Below are positions 55,085 through 64,000 of a stretch of 64,000 bases of DNA, one piece after another. Source of the DNA: Diplodia intermedia (taxonomy: Eukaryota > Ascomycota > Dothideomycetes > Botryosphaeriales > Botryosphaeriaceae); assembly GCA_021495925.1 (NCBI GenBank), contig JAKEKT010000111.1, positions 44,229 to 108,228 of the forward strand. Reading direction: 5' to 3'. How positions within the stretch are numbered: the stretch's first letter is position 1; each line of letters starts with the position of its first letter. Below the pieces are notes generated by a model. That model searched no databases, had not been told where the DNA came from, and saw nothing but the letters and a program-made list of their open reading frames with translations. The position numbers were made by a program, and so were the translations under genes.

Positions 55085-58000
55085 ATGAAGAGGAAGCGCA
55101 GCCCAAGCGATGCCGCCGCCGCAAGGCCCCACGACACCACGCCGCCCGTCACGCACCCTGTCCTTCAGCGCTTCTATCCGCAAGTGTTGTCCCTTCGCCA
55201 GTTCCTACTATCGAGGCTAGCCCGCGCCTCGACCCGCAAGCGGCGCCGCATCGCACAGCTCGGCCTGGGGCGCGAACCAACCGCCGCCCCTGGTGCTGTG
55301 ACCGCCGATGATCTGCGAATCCTCCTGGACGACACTTGGGTCGGCGCCGCCCACCACACGGCCCCCGCCGAGCTTGTCGATCTCGAAAAGGACTTCGAGA
55401 TATTCTCCCAGCAGCTGCCTTCGAGCAGCAGTCCGGGCGATGTCTGCCCCGAGCTTCAGTCGGAGGTGAGACTCCCCAAGCGCCGAATGCTCCCCTGCAG
55501 CCTGTCCCGCGAGTCTGGGAGTGGTCGAACCCAACTGCCGCCGTACCTGCAGCACCACTTGTTGAATCACGCGTGCTGAGTGCCTCTCATCCCAGATCGT
55601 CGACTTTGTCATCCGATCACTGTTCAGAAAGCATTCCGGCCTGCATAGACCGCCTCACGTACTATGCCATGGGTACGAGCGGCCATCGTGCCCAGATCGT
55701 GGCCCCGGCCCGCCGGATGCGCCTCCTACCATGTCTGGCATCGTGAGCCGCTATCCTAATAGTCACGTCAAAGCTGTCAAGGGTCCCGCATGGTCCGCGC
55801 TGCTTGTTGCGCTAGGCCACGGCGGCGACCGAATCATGATGGATTTGCTGATGAACTGTGGAGTTTTTGCTTCCCTAGACGGTCCGAGTGGGAGCTGCTA
55901 TCAGCTGAGTGGTAAGTTCATTACTTTGAATGTAGGACACCGATCTATCTGAGACGCCACAGGAAAGTCCTTAGCAGACCTTGAACCGATCTTCCCGCGC
56001 AGGGACCTGTCAAAGAAATCCGCACAGGGGAAAGTTTCCATCCCTGTGCCGCAGGTCAAACGGCCCAGGGACAGGGGTCCAGCTAGCCTCACAGCAATAA
56101 CTTTTGTCAGAAGCCGTATGCTTTACGCAAGAGCCGCGCTCAACACAAAGGGCGAAGTGCGTCTCGGCCTCCGTCACATTCGTATTGACCCCAGAACCCT
56201 GTGATGCAATTTAGACTGATGCCTCCAGATGTTCTCAATCGTCTGTCCGATCATACCTCATTCAAGCAAACGATCCACGTCTTGAAATACATCTTTCCCC
56301 GTCAATTTGGCTTGCACAATGTCTTCACTTGCAAGACGGACTTTCGAGAAACATCTCAACCATGCAAGGATTACACGTTGCGCGAGCAGGAGATTGCACG
56401 TGACTTGTCGCGTAAGGCGTCTGTCAAAGGCCGGCGTGACTCGCAATCTGGCAGCATCAAAGATGTGGTACCTAGAAGATTGAGAGGAAAGGCCGTGGAT
56501 CTTGTTCGCCGCTTCCGTGTCTTACATCACCGATGTTCCTACGTTGAAATGCTCCATTACTACTGTCCAACTTTGTACGAGGGGTTCCGTACTACCACGA
56601 ATGAGCACCGACAAAAGTTATCATCAGGGTATCGGCATGCCGAGAAGATGGATGCAGCTGGATTTTTGGGATTGCAGCAGGGGCCCACTTCTACAGGAAG
56701 CGGCCCACGTCAAGTCTGCTTCACCGATATGGCGACTCCAGAGTACCAAGTTGAAGCCTTCTGTCGTGCCATAATGATGAAGGTCGTACCCAGTCGATTC
56801 TGGGGCGAGGGAGCGGCCCATGCACACAACAGTCATTGCTTTCTGGCCCAAGTAGGGCGATTCGTGCGCCTTCGCCGCTTTGAAAGCCTTACGCTTCATG
56901 AGGTCATGCAGGATATGAAGGTAAGATCCGCGCTCAGGACTTGGGGCCGTAGCTTATTCTGAGTGTAGATTGCCGGCATCGCTTGGCTTCGGCCTCCGAA
57001 CGTTCGCCCGGGACATAATATGTCACAATCGGATTTCAACAAAAGACGAGAGCTCTTCGCAGAGCTTGTCTACTATTTACTCGACTCCTTTCTCATCCTC
57101 CTTATCCGCACCAACTTCCATGTAACTGAATCCAACGCCGACAAAAACCGACTATACTATTTCCGCCATGACGTATGGAGGAAGTTGACGGAACCCGTGT
57201 TGACACATTTGAAAACGACCACCTTCGAAGAATTGAAGACCGATAGAGCCTCCAGAATCCTGGCGTCGCGTCAACTTGGCTACAGCCAGGTCCGCCTTTT
57301 ACCCAAGAAAATCGGAGCGCGACCAATAACAAACCTTAGGCGGCGGGTGCAAACCGTGGTGAATGGTAGGTCGGTTCTGGGGAGAAGCATCAACTCGGTA
57401 ATGAAGCCGATCTTCAGTGTTCTCAACTTGGAGAAGGTAGGAGTCCCGCTGTGCTTTCGATGCGGCTACTTACTGTTTTCCGTAGTCCCACCAGCCTAAG
57501 AGACTCGGTTCATCCCTGTTTTCTGTCGGAGAGATGTACTCTCGGCTCAAGGCGTTCCGTTTGGCTTTGGACCGACAAGGTCTCATGGAAAAGCCGCTTT
57601 ACTTCGTCAAGGTCGATGTGAAATCCTGCTTCGACACAATCCCTCAGAGGAGGCTATTAGATGTCATTAAGGCTCTGCTAAGTCTTGAGGATTATCGTGT
57701 CAGGCAGCATGTCGAAGTCAACGCAGTAGTTCCGTGCCGTTACTCGAATAACATCGGGTCTGCTGCGAAGCCGGTCAAGAGATACCTTGCGCAGGCAAGA
57801 GGGACAGGTGACCGGCGAGACTTTGCAGAATTTCTGCGGCGGCAGTTGAGGATCAAATCTCGCAGCAGCACAGTGTTTGTCGACTCGGTTGTTGAGCAAA
57901 AGCAAAGCAAGGAGGAAGTAATGAAGCTCTTGACGGAGCACGTCGAACGCAACATCATCAAAATCGGCAAGAAATTCTACAGGCAAAAGACGGGAATTCC

Positions 58001-59200
58001 CCAAGGCTCTGTACTGTCCAGCCTGCTGTGTAGTTTTTTCTACGCGGAACTGGAGGCCGATCTTCTCAGCTTCCTGAGGCCCGACACAAGCGTCTTGCTC
58101 CGCTTGATTGATGATTCGTTATTGATCACTACCGAACGACAGCACGCTGAACGGTTCCTGCGCGTCATGCATGCAGGCAGCGAAGATTATGGCGTCGGCA
58201 TCACGAAAGAAAAGACCCTGTTGAATTTTATTTGCAGCGTGGACGGCACCGAGGTGCCTCGACTCCCGTCACTGACAAGCTTCCCATATTGTGGAATGCT
58301 GATCAACACAGGAAACTTGAACATCAGCAAAGACTTCCGGCCAAAGGCTCCGCGCGGTAAGCGAGCAGTATGCGGCGGGGTGCAATCAGGGCTGACGATT
58401 GGCAGAATTACGCAACGGTCTAACCGTAGAATTTTCAAAGCTTCCCGGGCAGACATTCCATCGAAAAACGCTGAAGTAAGTTAAAACCGGGTCCCCGCCC
58501 AGCAGGCGGAAAGCCGTTAACCATTTCCGTCTAGTGCTCTGAAGATCCAGCTGCACGCAATGCTTCTCGACACATCGTTCAACCTGGAGTATACGGTTCT
58601 TGGCAACCTTTATCGATGCTTCGCCGACGCAGCGCGGAAATGCTTCGAATACCTCAAGTGTCTGCCAGCACAGAAGCGCAACAGCGACGGCCTTCTCATC
58701 AGTAAGTGCGGGCTCGCAAGGATCGTCGATCGAGTGTGCCGATCAGTCCTCGTGTCCGGGAAGACACGGTCGATCAGCGGGAGGAGAGACATGGGCAAGG
58801 ATGCGGCTGACGATGCACAGAGACAGTTCACGACGTTGCAGCGTTGGCGTCGGCCACGATGCGGCGCAAGAGGGAGGGAAGGAGGGCGGCGGCGTGGCAG
58901 GGCTACCAGTGCGAGGTTAGCCGACGTCATACACAATGGTGAGTTGCGCCCACTTGGCTGCTGCGCACTCCCCCTTGGCCAGAAGCAGCTGAAAAAGGCG
59001 CTGTGGCTGCCGCGAAATCCCAACGGCGGGCTTGTGGACTGACTCGCGACAGGCTCTGCTACCGCGCCTTCCAGTCGGTGTTTCAGCGCAAGCAGACCAA
59101 GCACGCGCTGCTCTTGCGATGGCTGGCGGCGCGGGGGGCGGCGGGCAGGCCGCGGGCGGCGGCCGAGCGGGCGGCGCTGGCACAGGCAGTCAGCGCATGA
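55085..59200 (+). CDS. TERT: Telomerase reverse transcriptase, complete ten-exon gene
   Basis: Ten exons: 55085-55465, 55596-55911, 55963-56181, 56229-56920, 56969-57436, 57486-58356, 58406-58475, 58535-58701, 58821-58938, 59053-59200. Introns are 130, 51, 47, 48, 49, 49, 59, 119 and 114 nt; all frames close, giving 1149 residues. The TEN domain starts with VTHPVLQRFYPQVLSLRQFL and contains HVLCHGYER (148-156). The RNA-binding domain has FGLHNVFT (333-339) and QDMKIAGIAWLRPPN. RT motifs are 1 (LGYSQVRLLPKK), 2 (ARPITNL), A (VKVDVKSCFDTI, Asp736), B' (GIPQGSVLSSLLCSFFY), C (LLRLIDDSLL, Asp901-Asp902), D, and E (FPYCGMLIN). The C-terminal extension has GLTVEFSKLPGQTFHRKTL and ends FQRKQTKHALLLRWL. 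All three catalytic Asp are intact. It extends telomeres using the telomerase RNA. The first intron (130 nt) and the small C-terminal exons are the least certain. Confidence 0.97.
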
Positions 59201-59653
59201 GATAGGGAGGCCGGGAGGCCGCGTGTTGGGCGTGTGCGCGCAGAGCAGGGGAGCGGTGCGGCCATCCGTTAATTCGCGAATCGCGATCTAGACTGGGCCT
59301 GATTCGGCGGGGCGGGCGCAGACAAAGGGCCCGGGCGCGCGGGCATTGGCGGCGGTCGCGATGATGCAGCGCTGATGCACGCGGGAGGCTGCCGCATCGC
59401 AGCCAGAAAGCCAGCCTCGAGAGCGCCGCCAGCCCCCGGGTTTGGGCTTCTTGAGCCAGGCGCTCCCCACACCAGGCGCCGCGCGCAAGCGTTTTCTCTC
59501 GCGCCGCTGCTGCGACCAGCTGCTGCTCCTCTAGATAATTTCTTTCGCCCGCCCGTGCTCGTTGGTTATTAAGGATCTCGCGCGCCGAAAGCGGTCAAGT
59601 GGTGACACCGACAGCTCAAGCGACCGGGGTGTGCGAGTCGCTCCCCCTTCGCC
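59201..59653. other. Intergenic region between TERT and the TBC gene
   Basis: 453 bp of very GC-rich sequence holding the TERT 3' end and the TBC gene promoter. No distinct element recognised. Confidence 0.5.
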
Positions 59654-62194
59654 ATGCCCGCAACAACGTGCGGTGCGCGCGCCCCATTGCACCCATATAT
59701 CCCCCGGCTCGACGCGCCCACGAGAGCGCCGTGGCCGAGCCTTGCCAGCATCGCCGAGCAGCCCTTCGTTTCCCCCGAGCATGCCCTCCGCCCGCCTGTG
59801 ACGCTCGACGACGCTTCTGTGCGCGCTGCCGACCGCTGTCTCTCCCCCGCGACCCTTCCCTGCTCCGCCGCCGCCGCCGACTCCCAAGCCCCCCGTATCC
59901 GCCCTCTCCTGAGACCGATGACCACGTCGCGCCTCCAGACGATGCAAGCCTTCCAGCATCCGCCCGCTCCCGACTCGCCCCCGGACCTGACCGACTCCAA
60001 GTCGTCCAAGTCGTCGTCGCTGCCGGACTCGAGCCTGTCCGAGTTGCCCGGCCCGCATGACATCTCCCACTTCGAGGACATCACGCTCGACGACATCAAG
60101 TCCACCACCCTGCATGCCGACAAGCACGACTCTGCCAAAGCCTTCCCTCCGCGCTCGCCAATGACGCCCACCGCAACCCTCGCCCGCTCTACCACCCTGC
60201 CCGCCCCCGGCCCAACTCCCGGCCGCGACCTGACCACTTCGGCGAAGGCCCCCAAGCCAGGTCTACGCGTGAACGTCAATGGCTCTGCGAAAGATGCCTC
60301 TTCCACTCTCGGCATTCCCAGCCGCCGCGGCATGCGCCGCGGCTTCATCAGCCCCTCCACACCCTCATTGACCCCCGGCCGCCAATCCAGATCCCCTTCG
60401 CCTGCAGGCAGCGCTGCCCGCTCTCCCCGCTCTCCCTCCAAGCGTTTCACTGCGCCGCCGTCTCCCACCTCGCGCAACGGCTCTCACGACTTCAGGCCGG
60501 GCCTAATGCCTACTGTGCGCAGACAGTCCTGGCAGCCCGGGCGGAAGACCGTGGAAGAGTTGGAGGCCGAGTATCACGACTCAGACGAGGATCTCCCCGA
60601 CGACGCCATCATGTGGAACGTTCCCATGTCGCCCCGGCCGCCTCATCACCGAGCATCACGGTCTCCGTCCTTTTCGTCCGTCGCCGACAGCGTGCCCGAT
60701 GTGAAGCCTCACGACAACGGACCTCCCAAATCCCCGTCCCGATCATCCACCGGCTCATCATATGCCGCTTCTACGCACAGTAGCATCCCCGAAGACAGTG
60801 AGCTCGACATCACGCGAACAAAATCATGGGGAGATGCGCTGGATGACCTATCGCAGGAGGCAAGGGAATTGACAGAGGCGCTGGAGGAATATGCGGGCGA
60901 GACTGAGCGCCAGCGCGAGGCGAGGATTCAGAGCGGCGTGGCATCGGCACGGCCATCGATAGAGAAGAGGAAGAGCAGCCCATCTTTGGTTCAATTACCT
61001 CCGATCCAAAAAGGAAACATCATGATCGATCCTCTGCCGATCAGCAAGGAGAAGGAGAAGGTGCTGAGTCGTACGAGGCCGAGCTGGCTTCCGCCCAAAG
61101 ACCCACAGGAAGAAAAGAAGCATTTGAGGGAATACCAAAAGATGATGGCGGCTGCACAGGAAGCTGGCAAGTACCGTCCTCGCGATGCGGAAGCGTACAC
61201 ATATTAACTGATAGCAGAGAGACGAATGGCCACGAAGCTTCAAGAGAAGCAGCAGCAACGCGACACCACCCATACATCGATTTCGCGCATCTGGGACCAG
61301 CACGTGCTTCCCAACTGGGAACAAGTCATCAACGAGCCACGCACACGCGAGCTGTGGTGGCGCGGTATCACGCCTCGAAGCCGTGGCACGGTTTGGAAAC
61401 GCGCGATCGGAAACGAGCTGGGTCTGTCCGAAACTGGCTACAAAGCAGCGCTGGAGCGCGCCAAAAAGCTGGAAAAGAAGCTGGCCAAACTCGACCCAGA
61501 GTCCAGGGGTAATGCACGCGAATCAATCTGGTTCGATAGCATCAGGCGGGATACCAGCGGCGCCTATCCTGAGCTCAAGATCTTCCAGCCTGGTGGCCCT
61601 CTGCACGAGAGTCTTCTTGATGTGCTCATGGCTTATTCGATGTATCGTTCCGATGTCGGCTATATCTACGGAACCCACCTGATCGCTGGTCTCTTGATCC
61701 TCAACATGTCTCCAGCCGACGCCTTCATCAGTCTGGCCAACGTGTTGAATCGCTCGCTTCCCATGGCTTTCCTTGTCAACGACACCAACGCCATGCGCCG
61801 CGCTCGCGACCTTGTCCTGAAAACGCTTCACTATAAGATCCCCAAGCTGCACTACCATCTCACCGAGGGAGTTTCCCTGGAGCCGGAAGAGTTCCTCGAT
61901 CCGCTGTTCCGTACCATGTTTTGCCACGGCCCTGGGCTCGACATTGCCAGCCGTATTTGGGATGTCTACATCTTTGAGGGCGACAAGTCACTTGTGAGAG
62001 CCGCAGTCGGAGTGCTAGATGCGCTAGAGGGACGCCTGTACGGGAGCAGAGAAGAGGTTTTGTGTTTGTTGGGATGGAGTGCGACGCAAGAGTGGGATGT
62101 CAAAGATGAGGATGCGTTTATGAGAGGCGTTCGAAACGCCGGAAAGGTCGATTCTGCCAGTAATGGTGTGGTGAGCCCTGGAGGCGCGAGGTAA
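59654..62194 (+). CDS. TBC-domain protein lacking both canonical catalytic fingers
   Basis: Two exons (59654-61166 and 61218-62194) give 829 residues. The 51-nt intron has a GC donor (GCAAGT) with an AACTGAT branch site and CAG acceptor. The GT alternative four bases downstream gives the wrong frame. Residues 1-370 are Ser/Pro-rich and disordered; the start could instead be the later ATG at about 59918. A helical lead containing KTVEELEAEYHDSDEDLPDD precedes the long linker. The TBC domain runs from ELWWRGITPRSRGTVWK (about 549) to about 805. Where Rab GAPs have D-x-x-R-T-x-P the sequence reads DTSGAYP, with Gly619 at the Arg-finger position. Where they have Y-x-Q-G it reads YIYG, with Tyr655 at the Gln-finger position. 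The fold is evident, but dual-finger Rab GTP hydrolysis looks unlikely; Rab binding or scaffolding is more probable. Confidence 0.92.
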
Positions 62195-63970
62195 CTCAAC
62201 CACTCCAGCACCTGGACGCGGCGCCACTTGGTCGGATCGATCCCCACCCCCCAGAGCCCCTGCCACGTGAGCGAAAGGCTACTCCTGAAGAGAAGGAGGA
62301 AGAAGCATTGTAAAAAGGGGAAATACGTGCATACAAACGTAATTACTAATCCCGGTTGAAGCGAAGCGGGGCGGCGACCAAGGCGCAGTGGATCAATAAT
62401 TGCGGCAATCAGGGGCATCGGATTGCAATCACACTCTAATGAGCGCAAGACTCGTCACGGCGTATCGGCAGTATCATTTTCACCTTTGAGGACACCGACG
62501 CACCACAGCACGAGCACGACTACGCATCGACTGTTTTCTTTTTTCGCGACACCGTAATGAGACCATGGCTAGGCGACTGATCGGTTTTTATCATGCCTCG
62601 GCTTCTGTCCAACGTACCCCAGCCAGCCTGGTGCTCTACGCTCATTGTTCTGGACCATTTCTTTAGAGCTACCCTTCTCGGCAGCCCGATGTGCCTTGTC
62701 GCTCTCGGGCTGGCCGTCAACACCGTTGTGTTTAAACGGTAACTTACCCTCCGGAGGACCGAGAGGCGGACTCCGCAGCGGATTTTATTTCCTTTGTGGC
62801 TCTCAGCGTTGGAGATCGAGCAACGTTTCTTGGATTCCTTCTACGACACAGGCCCAGCTGGATGGTTCTTCCTGCCTGTGTGACGGCTACAGGCAGCAGC
62901 TGGGCATTTGATATCAGCACAACTTTGTTCGTGGGTGATTCGTACCACACAAACAGTCACGTGGCGTGTCTTGCCGGGTTTCTTTATTTCTTGCGTTGAA
63001 GCCGCCTTGTCAGGCGTTCATTTCTGCTTTGCGTTTTGTCTAGACTTCTGTGCGTGACCGACCAAGCGCGAAGGTCCTCTATCGTCATCTTTCCCCGAGA
63101 AACGGTTTCGGCGCATTCTGCATTTCTGCATTTCTTGCTTTTGTCCATTGCTAGACGGAATTGGGTGGGTAGGACGAGTCTTTTGAACGGCCGGGATTCT
63201 TCAACAACACTCTGAAAGGAACGGAAGGGGGGTTTGGTGTACAAAGTGCTTGGGGATTAAGGCTATTGGTAGCTGGTGCTGTCAGACTGCGCGTCGCACA
63301 TGCGAATGAGAAGTGAAAGTTTGCATTCTTACCAAACGACCCCCTCTTTGACCGTGCGACTAGCTGTAGGATTCGCAGCATCGAGCGTGCGATGAGCCGA
63401 GTGGAGTACCAGCAGGTCGGTTCCCATGCCGGTAACTGCATCCGGGTTGGTTTAAGGCTGTGGGTCCTTCTGCGAATGCATGAGCCTCGTCTTCTTTGCA
63501 CCCCCGGGCCCGAGGTTGCGGCGTGCTGTTTGCCATCTCATGCATCTCTCTTCCAGACCTGCACCCTCCACATCCGGCCGAGGAAGCATTGCGAGCAGTA
63601 GGATAAATCGTGTGGACGCGCATGAGACATGGTCCGGACAGACGCCTCGGACTCATGCGAGCCGAGTCGTCGTTGTATGTAACATGGCAGTACCGCAGCC
63701 ACACGGGGGCTGGTATTGTATCAGGAAGGTCAGTCCGAGGGAAAAGGTTTTTCTTCCTTCCCTGCTGTTGCTGATATAGACAGACGCCGGCCCCGGCTCC
63801 TTTCGAAGCTAGCTGGGGCAACTGAACGTGGCAGCTGCGGCAGCAATCCAAGGTGTCCAAACTCTGACGTGCCACGGGGTTGGACTGTGCTATAGGACGT
63901 CGAGCTATAATAATGACGATTCGATGTCTCAACGTTCAGGGCCAGGAGCAAAACACCTTGGTCCGATGGG
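62195..63970. other. Terminal 1.8 kb without a recognisable gene
   Basis: Several open frames exist on both strands (longest 190 codons, 63360-63932, -), but none shows a domain, signal peptide or consistent splice structure. I looked for telomeric TTAGGG repeats, subtelomeric helicase sequence and transposon ends and found none. Confidence 0.5.
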
Positions 63971-64000
63971 GGTGGGGGGGGGGGGGGGGGGGGGGGGGGG
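63971..64000. repeat. Terminal homopolymer G run
   Basis: From about 63968 the sequence is GATGGGGGTGGGGG followed by uninterrupted G to the end of the window. It is not a TTAGGG-type telomere. A run like this at a sequence end is typical of a low-signal or assembly artefact, so the end should be treated as the limit of reliable sequence. Confidence 0.85.

Noticed and set aside
58357..58484. Apparent frameshift or broken C-terminus in TERT
   Set aside because: A 49-nt intron (58357-58405) and the next donor at 58476 explain it fully and restore the conserved C-terminal extension.
59569..60477. 302-codon minus-strand frame
   Set aside because: It is antisense to the Ser/Pro-rich N-terminal region of the TBC gene, has no recognisable domain, and its composition mirrors the opposite strand.
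63968..64000. Telomere at the window end, suggested by the nearby TERT gene
   Set aside because: The end is pure G with no TTAGGG units, and no subtelomeric sequence precedes it.
1..64000. tRNA, rRNA, CRISPR arrays or transposons
   Set aside because: I scanned for B-box-like sequences, repeat-spacer patterns, terminal inverted repeats and transposase motifs and found none I could support; B-box-like hits (for example near 39562) lie inside coding exons.

Overview
The window is nuclear DNA from a filamentous ascomycete, most likely a Dothideomycete-type Pezizomycotina. The evidence is GC-rich DNA, dense genes on both strands, spliceosomal introns mostly of 45-75 nt with GTRNGT donors and CTRAY branch points, a Zn(II)2Cys6 regulator, and long Ser/Pro-rich proteins. 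Frame arithmetic across proposed splice sites closes exactly for every multi-exon model given here. All introns are read by eye from the sequence; none is supported by transcripts.

Layout, left to right: a long Ser-rich protein with a myristoylation-like N-terminus (851-4774, -); a quiet 2.8 kb; a small membrane protein (7593-7971, -); an ERD1-like EXS membrane protein (8589-9995, +); the ER stress protein RAMP4/Ysy6 (10851-11315, -); a small mitochondrial membrane protein that may be Ina17-like (11729-12367, +); proteasome ATPase Rpt4 (13095-14441, -) opposite enolase (15254-16725, +); a GPI-type Thr/Ser-rich surface protein (17689-18666, +); a basic low-complexity protein (19711-21639, +); a four-helix fungal membrane protein (22913-24654, +); an I-PpoI-like His-Me finger protein (25391-26143, +); a 3-beta-HSD/ERG26-like reductase (26630-28057, -); NAT9-type acetyltransferase (28315-29098, +); mevalonate kinase ERG12 (29371-31060, -); and F1-ATPase chaperone ATP11 (31838-32873, +).

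The second half holds a small coiled-coil protein (33408-33775, -), a second GPI-type protein (34140-34923, +), a coiled-coil protein with a possible RNA-binding segment (35378-37888, -), a Zn2Cys6 transcription factor (38666-41203, -), an AIG1/FAR-17a membrane protein (41729-42820, +), a C2H2-like protein (44128-45870, -), Rab geranylgeranyltransferase beta BET2 (46498-47625, -), a very large DH-BAR-SH3 RhoGEF (48602-54214, -), a complete ten-exon telomerase reverse transcriptase (55085-59200, +), and a TBC-domain protein that lacks both canonical catalytic fingers (59654-62194, +). The last 1.8 kb has no recognisable gene and ends in a homopolymer G run that looks like a contig-end artefact.

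Most genes are single-copy housekeeping functions: glycolysis, proteolysis, isoprenoid synthesis, Rab prenylation, Cdc42/Rab signalling, ATP synthase assembly and telomere maintenance. They are not an operon or an obvious biosynthetic cluster. BET2, the RhoGEF and the TBC protein all act on small GTPases, but their proximity is probably chance. The less ordinary items are the pseudo-GAP-like TBC protein, the free-standing homing-endonuclease-fold protein, the intron-hidden TERT and RAMP4 genes, and an in-frame-stop intron in the first gene.
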